Assembly: GCF_900167445.1 (NCBI RefSeq)
Contig: NZ_FUZT01000012.1
Span: forward strand, 87,193 to 151,192
DNA: 64,000 bases
Reading direction: 5' to 3'
Source of the DNA: Maledivibacter halophilus
GTDB taxonomy: Bacteria; Bacillota; Clostridia; Peptostreptococcales; Caminicellaceae
Position 1 is the stretch's first letter; each line of letters opens with the position of its first letter. Below are positions 36,303-45,312 of this stretch, in pieces. The position numbers and the translations under genes were made by a program. Below the pieces are notes generated by a model that had not been told where the DNA came from, searched no databases, and saw nothing but the letters and a program-made list of their open reading frames with translations.

Positions 36303-36890
36303 ATGTCAAGAATCGCAAAAATCAATAGAAAAACCACTGAAACAGATATAACTTTGAGCTTAGAGCTGGATGGGAAGGGCAAGTCAGAAATTGATACAGG
36401 CATAAAGTTTTTAGACCATATGCTAATTCTTATGACTAAGCACGGGCAGATGGATATTAATATAAAATGCAAGGGAGATATAGAAGTAGATAATCATCAT
36501 ACCGTAGAGGATTTGGGAATAGTTCTTGGGAAGGCCATTAAAGAGGCTTTAGGTGATAAACAGAGGATAAAAAGATACTCTACAGCCTTTACTCCTATGG
36601 ATGAATCACTTTCAATGATATCTCTAGACATAAGTGGAAGAAGCTTTTTAAGGTTTAATGTAAATCTATCGAGAGAATATGTGGGGGACTTTGAAACAGA
36701 AACCTTGAAGGAATTTTTTATAGCACTTACCAATAATGCCAATATAACTCTTCATATTAACTTAGAATATGGAGAAAACAACCATCATATTATAGAGTCA
36801 ATATTTAAAGGCTTTGGTAGGGCATTAAAAGAAGCTATTACAATAGATAAAAATATAGAAGGCGTTATGTCTACGAAAGGGGTTTTATAG
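36303..36890 (+). CDS. hisB: Imidazoleglycerol-phosphate dehydratase (HisB)
   Basis: A protein of 195 residues, the single-function form. DTGIKFLDHMLILMTKHG, DNHHTVEDLGI and ENNHHIIESIFKGFGRAL are the metal-binding boxes. GTG 36297 is in frame, but ATG 36303 has the better spacing from AAGGAAG and gives the standard N-terminus SRIAKINRKTTETDI. It has no phosphatase domain, so HisJ is needed. Confidence 0.95.
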   Translation: MSRIAKINRKTTETDITLSLELDGKGKSEIDTGIKFLDHMLILMTKHGQMDINIKCKGDIEVDNHHTVEDLGIVLGKAIKEALGDKQRIKRYSTAFTPMDESLSMISLDISGRSFLRFNVNLSREYVGDFETETLKEFFIALTNNANITLHINLEYGENNHHIIESIFKGFGRALKEAITIDKNIEGVMSTKGVL

Positions 36891-36896
36891 TATCTT

Positions 36897-37502
36897 ATGA
36901 TAGCAATTATAGATTATGGAGTTGGAAATATAAAAAATGTATATAAAGCCTTTAAAGGTCTTGACTTAGATGTAATAGTAACTTCCGATAAGAGTGTTAT
37001 TAATGATAGTTCTGTAATAGTTTTACCAGGAGTAGGAGCATATAAGGATGCTATGGATAATCTTAATAAGCATAATCTGATAGATTGTATAAAGGAAAAT
37101 GCCAACAAGGGAAAGCTTCTATTTGGAATTTGCCTTGGAATGCAGCTTTTATTTGAAAAAAGCTATGAAGATGGAGAGTGGGATGGGCTAGGACTTTTAG
37201 AAGGGGAAATAGTTAGATTTAAAAACCATCTAAAGGTGCCTCAAATGGGATGGAATAAAATAATAAAGTCTAAAAATGATGATATAGCAAAGGGGATAAA
37301 TGATGGAGAATATGTGTACTTTGTTCATTCATATTATTTAAAGCCTAAGCATGAAGAAGATGTAATTTGTTGGACTAATTATGGGACTAGGGTTCCAGCT
37401 ATTGTTAGGAAAGATAATATAATAGGAATGCAATTTCATCCTGAAAAGAGCGGAAAAACAGGAATGAAGCTGCTATGGAACATTAAGGAGATGATAAAAT
37501 GA
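36897..37502 (+). CDS. hisH: Imidazole glycerol phosphate synthase, glutaminase subunit (HisH)
   Basis: A class I glutamine amidotransferase of 201 residues. The nucleophile elbow is FGICLGMQLL with its Cys near residue 81, and the His-Glu pair is in MQFHPEKSG. It feeds ammonia to HisF. It overlaps the hisA start (ATGA-type junction at 37499). Confidence 0.94.
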   Translation: MIAIIDYGVGNIKNVYKAFKGLDLDVIVTSDKSVINDSSVIVLPGVGAYKDAMDNLNKHNLIDCIKENANKGKLLFGICLGMQLLFEKSYEDGEWDGLGLLEGEIVRFKNHLKVPQMGWNKIIKSKNDDIAKGINDGEYVYFVHSYYLKPKHEEDVICWTNYGTRVPAIVRKDNIIGMQFHPEKSGKTGMKLLWNIKEMIK

Positions 37503-38197
37503 TAATTTTTCCAGCGATAGATATAAGAGGTGGTAAATGTGTAAGACTTTATCAGGGAAAATATGATAAAGAGACTGTATATGATAGTGATCCTGTGGCT
37601 ATAGCTAAGAAATGGCAGAAATCGGGAGCAGAGTATTTACACATTGTAGATTTAGATGGCGCCCTTACAGGAGAGCTTGTAAATAAAAATTCAATCAAAA
37701 AAATTGTAGAAGCTGTAGATATTCCAGTTCAAGTGGGTGGAGGTATAAGAACCTTAGAAAGAGCAAAGCAAATACTGGATTTAAATGTAGAAAGAATAAT
37801 AGTTGGTACGTCAGCTATAAAAAAAGATGGTTTTGTGGAAGAATTGGTAGGGGTGCTTGGTGAGAAAGTAGTAGTATCAATAGATGCTAAAGATGGATAT
37901 GTTTGTGTAGATGGATGGACAAATAGCAGTGATGTGAGGGCAGTAGATTTTGCCAGGAAATTAGAAGAAACAGGAGTAAAAACTATTGTTTATACTGACA
38001 TTTCCAAGGATGGTACTATGATAGGTCCTAATTTTTCACAGCTAAAGAATTTAAAGGATAATGTTAATATTAATATAATTGCTTCAGGTGGAATAGGAAG
38101 TAAAGTCCATATAGAGAAACTAAAAAAAATGGAGCTTTATGGAGCTATTACAGGAAAGGCCCTTTATGAAGGAAAATTTAGCTTAGAGGAATTATAA
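37499..38197 (+). CDS. hisA: Phosphoribosylformimino-AICAR-P isomerase (HisA)
   Basis: A beta-alpha barrel of 232 residues. FPAIDIRGGKCVRLYQG holds the first catalytic Asp (residue 8), and VYTDISKDGTM holds the second. VQVGGGIR and ASGGIGS bind phosphate. It is slightly shorter at the C-terminus than common HisA (about 240). hisF follows only after a 180-base gap with a D-family element. Confidence 0.94.
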   Translation: MIIFPAIDIRGGKCVRLYQGKYDKETVYDSDPVAIAKKWQKSGAEYLHIVDLDGALTGELVNKNSIKKIVEAVDIPVQVGGGIRTLERAKQILDLNVERIIVGTSAIKKDGFVEELVGVLGEKVVVSIDAKDGYVCVDGWTNSSDVRAVDFARKLEETGVKTIVYTDISKDGTMIGPNFSQLKNLKDNVNINIIASGGIGSKVHIEKLKKMELYGAITGKALYEGKFSLEEL

Positions 38198-38218
38198 TTT
38201 AAAATTTAACTTACTTTA

Positions 38219-38298
38219 AGTAGCCACTGAGAATCCTTTTGGCTCATGCAAGAAATAAGTTTTAAATTAAATAATTAGAAGGATAAACAAGTTCATAA
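38219..38298 (+). repeat. D-family element, copy 2
   Basis: It begins AGTAGCCACTGAGAATCCTT and ends AAGGATAAACAAGTTCATAA, matching copy 1 at 27407-27488. The middle differs but keeps the length. It fills most of the hisA-hisF gap, the only large gap in the his operon. In this copy AGTAG at the start could also pair with CTACT near 38325. Confidence 0.65.
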
Positions 38299-38377
38299 AA
38301 ATCGCGGGGAAGGAAACTTCAGAGTCTACTTTCGTTCTTTAGGTTTTAATGGATTACATTGATATAGGAGGAATATT

Positions 38378-39139
38378 ATGCTTGCTAAAAGGATAATTCC
38401 ATGTCTTGATGTAGATAAGGGAAGAGTTGTTAAGGGAAAGAAATTTAAGGATATACAGGATGTGGCTGACCCTGTAGAGCTTGCTAAGTACTATTGTGAT
38501 AATGGAGCCGATGAACTGGTTTTTTATGATATAACTGCTTCAAATGAAAATAGGGATATTTTTATTGATGTAGTAGAAAGAACTGCTCAGAATATAAATA
38601 TTCCATTTTCTATAGGAGGTGGAATAAGAACAATAAAAGATTTTACAAAGGTTTTAAAGGCTGGAGCTGATAAAGTGTCAATAAATTCTGCTGCTGTAAA
38701 AACACCAGAACTTATTACTAAAGCAGCCCTTAAGTTTGGAAGTCAATGTGTTGTACTCTCTATGGATGTTAAGAAAAATAAAAATGATTGGGATGTATAT
38801 ATAAATGGAGGTAGGATTAATACGGGTTTAAAGGCAGTAGAATGGGCGCTGAGGGGACAAGATCTTGGAGCAGGTGAAATTGTTCTAAACTCAATTGATT
38901 CCGATGGAGTGAAAAATGGATATAGTATAGAAATAACGAGACTAATTTCAGAAATGGTAAATATACCTGTTATAGCTTCAGGAGGAGCAGGGAAAAGAGG
39001 AGATTTCTTAGAAGTTTTAAAAGAAGGTAAGGCTGATGCAGCTTTGGCAGCCTCTGTATTTCATTACAGGCAAATAGAAATAAAGAACCTAAAAGATTAT
39101 CTATATAAAAATGGTATTGAAGTCAGGAGAGATTTTTAA
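38378..39139 (+). CDS. hisF: Imidazole glycerol phosphate synthase, cyclase subunit (HisF)
   Basis: A barrel enzyme of 253 residues. IPCLDVDKGRVVKG carries the first catalytic Asp (residue 11), LNSIDSDGVKNGY the second, and IGGGIRT and ASGGAGK bind phosphate. With HisH it makes imidazole glycerol phosphate and AICAR. TAGGAGG precedes the ATG. Its stop overlaps the hisIE start. Confidence 0.95.
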   Translation: MLAKRIIPCLDVDKGRVVKGKKFKDIQDVADPVELAKYYCDNGADELVFYDITASNENRDIFIDVVERTAQNINIPFSIGGGIRTIKDFTKVLKAGADKVSINSAAVKTPELITKAALKFGSQCVVLSMDVKKNKNDWDVYINGGRINTGLKAVEWALRGQDLGAGEIVLNSIDSDGVKNGYSIEITRLISEMVNIPVIASGGAGKRGDFLEVLKEGKADAALAASVFHYRQIEIKNLKDYLYKNGIEVRRDF

Positions 39140-39765
39140 TGACAGACTTAAGCAGTCTAAAATATGATGAAAAGGGCTTGATTCCTGCAATAATACAGGA
39201 TCATGTCACTAAGGATGTTTTAATGCTTGGATATATGAATGAAGAATCCCTTAAGCTTACCCTTGAAACGAAAAAGACATGGTTTTTCAGCAGGAGCAGA
39301 CAAAAATTGTGGAATAAGGGAGAAACATCGGGTAATTTTCATATAGTAAAGAATATTAAATACGATTGTGATAAGGATACATTATTAATAGAAGTAAAAC
39401 CTATGGGTCCAACATGCCATACAGGAGAAAATAGCTGTTTTCATAAATCAATATATAAAGAAAAGACAAGTAACCCAGAAGCTTTAAAAGTAGTGGATTT
39501 ACTTTATGAAAGGATTTTACAAAGAAAAAAGAAGCCGATAGAGGGATCATATACAAAATATCTATTTGAAGAGGGAGTAGATAAGATACTAAAAAAAGTT
39601 GGTGAAGAAACCAGCGAGGTTATAATTGCATCAAAAAATGATGATAAAGAAGAAATTATCTATGAAACTTCAGATTTAATCTATCATTTATTAGTTTTAC
39701 TGGCAGATAAAGATGTAACTGTTAATGAAATAAGAGAAGAGCTATATAAAAGATATAAAAAATAA
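39139..39765 (+). CDS. hisIE: Bifunctional phosphoribosyl-AMP cyclohydrolase/phosphoribosyl-ATP pyrophosphatase (HisIE)
   Basis: A fusion of 208 residues: HisI cyclohydrolase (about 1-110, with SRSRQKLWNKGETSGN and the zinc cysteines in YDCDKD and GPTCHTGENSCF), then the HisE pyrophosphatase (about 118-208, with KKVGEETSEVIIASK and DLIYHLLVLL). It performs steps two and three of the pathway and closes the operon. Confidence 0.95.
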   Translation: MTDLSSLKYDEKGLIPAIIQDHVTKDVLMLGYMNEESLKLTLETKKTWFFSRSRQKLWNKGETSGNFHIVKNIKYDCDKDTLLIEVKPMGPTCHTGENSCFHKSIYKEKTSNPEALKVVDLLYERILQRKKKPIEGSYTKYLFEEGVDKILKKVGEETSEVIIASKNDDKEEIIYETSDLIYHLLVLLADKDVTVNEIREELYKRYKK

Positions 39766-39780
39766 TAATATTGTAAAAAT

Positions 39781-39818
39781 AGGACTACAGTTTATTTAAT
39801 ATAATTTGTAGTTCTTTT
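39781..39818 (+). terminator. Terminator of the his operon
   Basis: AGGACTACA pairs with TGTAGTTCT (one G-T pair) around a loop of about 18 AT-rich bases, followed by TTTT. Confidence 0.7.
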
Positions 39819-39938
39819 GCTTTAAATGACAATTTTTTAGCTTGCCAGCAACATATCTATAATATCATATATTAAATACTTGCGTATATTAAAGCAAGTG
39901 GTATAGAATAGAAAAAAAGGTTAAATTAGGTGAAATAT

Positions 39939-41513
39939 ATGAAAGATTATATTAGATTTGAGATCATTACTGAGGACAGAGTAGGCATGGCCTATAAGGT
40001 CTTGGAGGTTTTTTATAAAAACAATTTAAGCATTGATTCCTTGGAAGTGTTTCCAAACAAATGTAATGTAAAATTCAAATGGATAGACAAAGAAATATTG
40101 GATACTTTATTAGATGAGTTCTACAAAACCGATGGAATTATTTCAGTTAAGAAAACTGAGCTATTAAATTATGAAATAGATGAAAAAAAACTCTGTACAG
40201 TCATAAATGCAGTAGAAAAAGGTATAATAGCAGTCAACAAAAATTTAAAAATTGAAATATTTAATTATTATTGTGAAGAATATTTTAATATTGAAAAAGA
40301 AAAAGTATTAGGACAAGATATAAGAAAATTTTTTTATAACAAGCCTAATATAATAAAACTTATAAAAGATGTTCAAGAATTTGAAAATGTAAAACTAAAG
40401 ATAGAGAATGATGGGGAAGAAAATTTATATTTAATTTCCCTTAAGACCATTAACGACGATGAAAATAAAAATCATGGATTTGTTATATCGATAAAGGATT
40501 TTGATGGAGCTATGAAAATAGCTAATGCAGTTTTACAAAACGATGGAGGAGCTTTTAGAAAAATTATAGGTAACAGTCCTAAAATTCAAAGAGTTAAAGA
40601 AATGATTTTAGCCGTTGCAAAAAGTGATTCTAGTATTTTGCTAAGGGGAGAAAGTGGGACAGGAAAAGAATTATTTGCTAAGGCAGTCTATGAATTAAGC
40701 GATAGAAGTGATAAAGAATTCATTGTCTTAAATTGTGCAGCAATTCCAGATAGCTTAATAGAAAGTGAATTATTTGGATTTGAAAAAGGAAGTTTTACAG
40801 GTGCATTAACTGGGAAGGAAGGACTTTTTAAAATGGCAGATGGAGGAACATTGTTTTTGGATGAAGTCGGAGAATTATCTATGGCCATGCAGGCAAAGCT
40901 TTTAAGGGTTCTTCAGGATGGAACCATAAGGAAGCTTGGAGGGATAGAAGAAGAGCAGGTAGATGTAAGAATTATAGCAGCCACTAATAGAGATTTAGAA
41001 AAAATGGTTGAGACAAATGAGTTTAGAGGAGATTTATATTATAGATTGAATGTTATACCCATTTTCATACCAAAGTTAAATGAGAGAGTTGAAGATATTC
41101 CCCATTTAACAAATTATTTTACAAATAAGTTTAATATAAAATATGGAAAAAATGTAAAGCATATAGACTCGGAATTTATAAATCAACTTATGAATCATAA
41201 ATGGAAGGGAAATGTCAGGGAATTAAAAAACGTTATTGAAAGGTCCATGCTTTTTTGCAGAGGAAGTGTTTTGAAAGGATATAATATACCTGTTTATTCA
41301 AAAACTGGAATTAACTTCAAATATAATGATTCACCATTTGATAAGAATGATAAGCTAAAGGTTATTATTAATAGAGTTGAAAAACAGATAATAAGAGATG
41401 TTTTAAAAGAAAGCAAAAGTATTAGAAAAGCTGCTAAAAAATTGGGAGTTTCCCATACTACAGTTATAAATAAGATGAATAAATATAATTTAAAAGATCA
41501 TTGTAAAGAATAA
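39939..41513 (+). CDS. TyrR-like sigma-54-dependent activator (ACT, PAS, AAA+, HTH)
   Basis: A protein of about 524 residues. An N-terminal ACT domain (about 1-70, FEIITEDRVGMAYKVLEVF) suggests amino acid sensing. A PAS domain follows (about 80-190), then an AAA+ domain with intact Walker A GESGTGKE, loop GSFTGA and Walker B GGTLFLDEV, and a C-terminal HTH (AAKKLGVSHTTVINKMNKY). GTG 39930 is an alternative start. It sits directly upstream of methionine gamma-lyase, whose gene has a sigma-54 promoter, so methionine or a related amino acid is the likely signal (inference). Confidence 0.9.
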   Translation: MKDYIRFEIITEDRVGMAYKVLEVFYKNNLSIDSLEVFPNKCNVKFKWIDKEILDTLLDEFYKTDGIISVKKTELLNYEIDEKKLCTVINAVEKGIIAVNKNLKIEIFNYYCEEYFNIEKEKVLGQDIRKFFYNKPNIIKLIKDVQEFENVKLKIENDGEENLYLISLKTINDDENKNHGFVISIKDFDGAMKIANAVLQNDGGAFRKIIGNSPKIQRVKEMILAVAKSDSSILLRGESGTGKELFAKAVYELSDRSDKEFIVLNCAAIPDSLIESELFGFEKGSFTGALTGKEGLFKMADGGTLFLDEVGELSMAMQAKLLRVLQDGTIRKLGGIEEEQVDVRIIAATNRDLEKMVETNEFRGDLYYRLNVIPIFIPKLNERVEDIPHLTNYFTNKFNIKYGKNVKHIDSEFINQLMNHKWKGNVRELKNVIERSMLFCRGSVLKGYNIPVYSKTGINFKYNDSPFDKNDKLKVIINRVEKQIIRDVLKESKSIRKAAKKLGVSHTTVINKMNKYNLKDHCKE

Positions 41514-41554
41514 TTTACAAAATGGAAACTTTTTTTTACATTTTTTCGTTTAAT

Positions 41555-41570
41555 GGTTACTATAGTGACC
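41555..41570. promoter_or_regulatory. Possible enhancer site for the methionine gamma-lyase activator
   Basis: GGTTACTATAGTGACC is a palindrome with a single mismatch, centred about 60 bases upstream of the -24 element at 41622. It is the natural candidate for binding the HTH dimer of the preceding gene product. Confidence 0.45.
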
Positions 41571-41621
41571 AATTTCTAAAATTATAAATTAACTAATGGG
41601 CATATTCAAGGTATATAAGAT

Positions 41622-41637
41622 TGGCATGTAAATTGCA
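41622..41637 (+). promoter_or_regulatory. Sigma-54 promoter of the methionine gamma-lyase gene
   Basis: TGGCATGTAAATTGCA matches the -24/-12 consensus; GG (41623-41624) and GC (41635-41636) are ten bases apart. It lies about 40 bases before the ATG. Confidence 0.9.
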
Positions 41638-41677
41638 TATTTGTTAATAAAAACAATTAGAAGGGGATGAGAATTAT

Positions 41678-42880
41678 ATGAAAAGGCAAGAATTGGAAAA
41701 AAAAGGCTTTGCAACTAAGGCTATACATGGGGGGAGTAAGACTGACCCAACGACTGGTGCTTTAGCAACACCCATATATCAAACATCTACATTTGTGTTT
41801 GATTCAGCTGAGCAAGGAGGAAATCGTTTTGCTTTAGAAGAAGAAGGGTTTATTTATACAAGATTGGGAAACCCAACTAATATGCAGCTAGAAGAAAAGA
41901 TAGCTATATTAGAGGGTGGAGAAGCAGCTATGTCTACTGGATCTGGGATAGGTGCTATTACATCTGTTTTTTGGACAAAACTAAAGGCGGGAGATCATAT
42001 CATTTCTGCAGATCCAATTTATGGTTGCACCCATGCCTATTTAAGTCATGGAATTACTAGATATGGTGTAGAAGTCACCTTTGTAGATGCAAGTAATCCG
42101 GAAAACGTTAGAAATGCCATGAAGGAAAATACAAAGATAGTGTATCTAGAAACTCCGGCAAATCCAACATTAAAAGTTACAGATATATCTGCCATAGCTG
42201 ATATAGCCCATAAAAATGAGGATTGTATAGTTGTAGTAGACAATACTTTCTCGACACCATATATTCAAAGGCCCATAGAAATGGGAGCTGATGTAGTTGT
42301 TCATTCTGCCACTAAATACTTAAATGGTCATGGAGATGTTATTGCTGGGCTTGTTGTAGGATCTAAAGAATTTATAGATGAAGTAAGATTGTTTGGTGTT
42401 AAAGACATGACAGGATCATCACTATCTCCCTTCGATGCATTTTTAATTATAAGGGGTATGAAAACCTTAGATATAAGAATGGAAAAACACTGTAAAAATG
42501 CAATGAAGGTGGCAGAATTTTTAGAAGAACATAATGCAGTTGAAAAGGTATATTATCCTGGACTAAAGAGTTTTGACCAGTATGACTTAGCTAAAAAGCA
42601 AATGTCTTTACCTGGTGCAATGATATCCTTTGAGTTAAAGGGTGGAATAGAAGAAGGAAAAAAATTAATGAATTCTCTAAAAATGTGTAAATTAGCAGTA
42701 AGCCTAGGAGATGCAGAAACATTAATCCAACATCCTGCTTCAATGACCCATTCTCCCTATGAAAAAGAAGAAAGACTTGAAGCTGGAATAACCGATGGGT
42801 TAGTAAGATTATCCATTGGTTTAGAAAGTCCAGAAGATATAATTGATGATTTAAAAGAATCATTAGATATGTTGTTGTAA
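41678..42880 (+). CDS. mgl: Methionine gamma-lyase
   Basis: A Cys/Met-metabolism PLP enzyme of 400 residues. SATKYLNGHGD contains the PLP lysine (Lys213). YGCTHAYLSHG carries a cysteine (Cys117) at the position that distinguishes methionine gamma-lyases from cystathionine lyases. FIYTRLGNPT and DNTFSTPYIQRP are also typical. It converts methionine to 2-oxobutyrate, methanethiol and ammonia, an energy-yielding entry to amino acid fermentation. The sigma-54 promoter and the adjacent TyrR-like activator suggest induction by substrate. Confidence 0.88.
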   Translation: MKRQELEKKGFATKAIHGGSKTDPTTGALATPIYQTSTFVFDSAEQGGNRFALEEEGFIYTRLGNPTNMQLEEKIAILEGGEAAMSTGSGIGAITSVFWTKLKAGDHIISADPIYGCTHAYLSHGITRYGVEVTFVDASNPENVRNAMKENTKIVYLETPANPTLKVTDISAIADIAHKNEDCIVVVDNTFSTPYIQRPIEMGADVVVHSATKYLNGHGDVIAGLVVGSKEFIDEVRLFGVKDMTGSSLSPFDAFLIIRGMKTLDIRMEKHCKNAMKVAEFLEEHNAVEKVYYPGLKSFDQYDLAKKQMSLPGAMISFELKGGIEEGKKLMNSLKMCKLAVSLGDAETLIQHPASMTHSPYEKEERLEAGITDGLVRLSIGLESPEDIIDDLKESLDMLL

Positions 42881-42905
42881 GAATATTTTTTACAAATTTG
42901 TATTT

Positions 42906-43028
42906 AATTGAGGAAATTGCATAATTACCTTTTGCAAAAATTACCTACTATATCTAGTTTTAAAATCTCTAAAGGATTAATATATTATGCAATTGATCAA
43001 AATTTAAATTATGCAATTATCTCAATTA
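42906..43028. repeat. C-family repeat, long copy
   Basis: AATTGAGGAAATTGCATAATT at the left and TATTATGCAATTG at the right bound about 92 bases, followed by a second half-site ATTATGCAATTATCTCAATT. The body is clearly similar in sequence to the copy at 63272-63365 (both contain a TTTAAAATC motif). The size and terminal inverted repeats resemble a miniature transposable element. Confidence 0.65.
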
Positions 43029-43031
43029 AAA

Positions 43032-43074
43032 AAGGAACTCTATTCTGGAATAAAGGCTAGAATGGAGTTCTTTT
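43032..43074 (+). terminator. Terminator after the methionine gamma-lyase gene
   Basis: AAGGAACTCTATTCT pairs with AGAATGGAGTTCTTT with G-T wobbles, followed by TTTT. The convergent BlaR1-like gene ends at 43117. Confidence 0.8.
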
Positions 43075-43116
43075 AATATAATCATTAATTAATAAACAAG
43101 CTAAGGGAAAAATGGT

Positions 43117-44811
43117 CTACTTTGTTAATACTTTATTGAAGTATTCAATTAGTCCATTATGGATACTTTCAGCGCAGTTTTGTTTATATTCATCTTGCCC
43201 AAAAAGTTCTCCCTCTCTAGGGTTTGTTAAATATCCTAGGGATAATGAAATAGCAGGCATTTGTGTGTTTTTAAGAACAACAAGATTAGGTTTTTCAATT
43301 ATTCCTTTGTCAGTTGTATTTAAATCTTGAACTAGAGAATTTTTTGTTATTGATGCAAAAGTTTTGCTATCAATGTTCTCTTTTGGGGAGTAAGAAACAT
43401 GGACTCCTTCTTCACTAATATTGGAATCGGCAAATACATGGATACTCAAGAATGCATCAGCTTTAAGTTTGTTTGCCATATCAGCCCTTTCCTGTAAAGT
43501 AATATATTTATCATCTTCACGAGTTATGTATACTTTAAAACCTGTATTTTCAAGGAGTTTTCTAAGTCTTAGTGCCACATCTAAAACAATGTCCTTTTCT
43601 TTTAATTCAAGCTTAGTATTAATACTTCCAGGGTCGTGTTCTCCATGAGCAGGATCTATAATAATGAGTTTATCCTTATAAATAGATTTTGTTATTTTGT
43701 TCATTGTTTTTATGGAATTATTCTGTGGTATAAGGTTTTTATCATTTTCACCTGTAACAGCATTAGTAAGAATGAAAGTCCCTATGATTATAAAAAATAT
43801 AATACTAGCTATGGATATTTTGTAAGAACCTTTTTTAAAGTTTTTAATCATTTTTATTCTCCTTTCAAATTGATTATTTGGTTTATAAAAAATTAGTAGA
43901 TTAGACTGTTTTTTACTTAGTGAAAAGTGTTTTAAAAATTCTATTATAGTATTTCCATAGGATATGGCTTCCTTTTCTCCAATAACCTCTAAAACATATG
44001 AATCGCAAGCAAGTTCTCTATCCTGTCTCATTCTTTTTATACAAATCCAAACAATTGGATTGAACCAGTGGATAGATAGAGCTAAAAGTCCTAATAAATT
44101 TCCAAAGTGATCTTTCCTTTTATAATGGGCTAATTCGTGCAATAAAACATGGTATAATTCTTTATTGTTAGTTTCAGCCAACATATTTTGAGGATAATAA
44201 ATACATGGATTAAATATGCCAAAAATACAAGGACTTTCAAAATAATTTCCAGTATAAATAGATATTTCTTTTTGTATTTCCAGTTTTTCTTTACATTTAT
44301 CAAAAATCGTTAGAATATTTCTATCTACTACTTTATTAAAGTATTTAGTTTTAGATTTTATTCTAACTATGGATTTTAATATTAATAAAATCATGAAAAG
44401 AAAACCTATAAACCATATAGAAGATATTATTTTTAAACTCATAACATTTATTTTTTTACTTTGTTTCATAAGATTATTTTCATTTATTTTATTATGTGTA
44501 TCAAAATATTGATTTTCGTAGAATTCTTTTTGATCTAATTTACCATTTATAGTGTGGATTGAAATGGTTTTCTCAAAATCCGATTCAGTATCCAATATTT
44601 GGGTTTGAAAAATATTAAATAGGCTTAAATCACTTTCTGGGAAAAAGGGTATTAGTAGACGTATCAGTATTAAAAACCATAAAATGTAATGAATTCTAGC
44701 ATTAATGATATTACTAAAAAAACTTTTTAATGCTATAATTGGTAATGCAACTATGCTTGCTTGAAGTGAAGAATTTAAGATCAATGAAAAAACTATGAAA
44801 ATCATATCCAT
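43117..44811 (-). CDS. BlaR1-type M56 membrane protease fused to an amidase_3-like domain
   Basis: A protein of 564 residues. The first 350 are BlaR1/MecR1-like: membrane segments near 5-25, 40-58, 125-147 and 331-351, and the metalloprotease box LLHELAHYKRKD (His225, Glu226, His229) followed by RELACDSYVL. Where BlaR1 has a penicillin-binding sensor, this protein has an amidase_3-like domain (about 380-562) outside the membrane. Zinc ligands His389 (DPAHGE), Glu405 and His458 (SIHVFAD) are kept, but the catalytic Glu before GF/GY is Ser524 (PAISLSLGYLTN). It probably binds rather than cuts peptidoglycan and signals to the BlaI-type repressor encoded 57 bases upstream. Confidence 0.85.
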   Translation of the reverse strand: MDMIFIVFSLILNSSLQASIVALPIIALKSFFSNIINARIHYILWFLILIRLLIPFFPESDLSLFNIFQTQILDTESDFEKTISIHTINGKLDQKEFYENQYFDTHNKINENNLMKQSKKINVMSLKIISSIWFIGFLFMILLILKSIVRIKSKTKYFNKVVDRNILTIFDKCKEKLEIQKEISIYTGNYFESPCIFGIFNPCIYYPQNMLAETNNKELYHVLLHELAHYKRKDHFGNLLGLLALSIHWFNPIVWICIKRMRQDRELACDSYVLEVIGEKEAISYGNTIIEFLKHFSLSKKQSNLLIFYKPNNQFERRIKMIKNFKKGSYKISIASIIFFIIIGTFILTNAVTGENDKNLIPQNNSIKTMNKITKSIYKDKLIIIDPAHGEHDPGSINTKLELKEKDIVLDVALRLRKLLENTGFKVYITREDDKYITLQERADMANKLKADAFLSIHVFADSNISEEGVHVSYSPKENIDSKTFASITKNSLVQDLNTTDKGIIEKPNLVVLKNTQMPAISLSLGYLTNPREGELFGQDEYKQNCAESIHNGLIEYFNKVLTK

Positions 44812-44868
44812 ATTAAGTCCACCTTTTTATACCATACCTTATTGTAAAATTAAAATTATTTACCGTCA

Positions 44869-45249
44869 TTACTTATCCTTTCCATGCTTCTCTTCTAGTA
44901 TTTTTTTGAGTTTCTCAATTTCTTCATCTGATAAACGTGCTTCTTCTAAAAAATTAGACATCATCATACCAATTGCTCCATTAAAGACTCTATCCAAAAA
45001 AGATTTACTTTCTTCTTTTACACACTTTTTTTGAGAAATCAATGGATAATATAAGTACTGACGTCCAGATTTTTCAAATCCAATTGCGCCTTTTTTAACA
45101 AGCCTGTTTATAAATGTTTTTATGGTTTGCTCACTCCATGAAACTTTACCCTGTAAAAAAAGTACTATTTTTTCTGAAGTTATTGGATTATATTTCCATA
45201 TGATTTTCATTATTTCCCACTCAGATTCTGATATCCTAGGAATATTCAT
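44869..45249 (-). CDS. BlaI/MecI-type transcriptional repressor
   Basis: A protein of 126 residues. A winged-helix domain (about 1-75) with ISESEWEIMKIIWKYNPIT and WSEQTIKTFINRLVKKGAI is typical of BlaI/MecI. The C-terminal part (about 80-126) forms the dimer and normally contains the cleavage site for the membrane protease. AAGGAGG precedes the ATG. Two TACA-N2-TGTA operators overlap its promoter, pointing to autoregulation of this gene and the fused protease gene. No beta-lactamase or PBP gene is adjacent, so the target genes are unknown. Confidence 0.9.
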   Translation of the reverse strand: MNIPRISESEWEIMKIIWKYNPITSEKIVLFLQGKVSWSEQTIKTFINRLVKKGAIGFEKSGRQYLYYPLISQKKCVKEESKSFLDRVFNGAIGMMMSNFLEEARLSDEEIEKLKKILEEKHGKDK

Positions 45250-45290
45250 AGTACAACCTCCTTAAATATTTTATTATCTTAAGATATATT

Positions 45291-45300
45291 TACAAATGTA
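45291..45300. promoter_or_regulatory. BlaI-type operator, site 2
   Basis: TACAAATGTA fits the TACA-N2-TGTA half-palindromic operator core of BlaI/MecI. It lies downstream of the repressor promoter (minus strand), 26 bp from site 1 centre to centre. Confidence 0.65.
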
Positions 45301-45312
45301 ATTACAATATAT

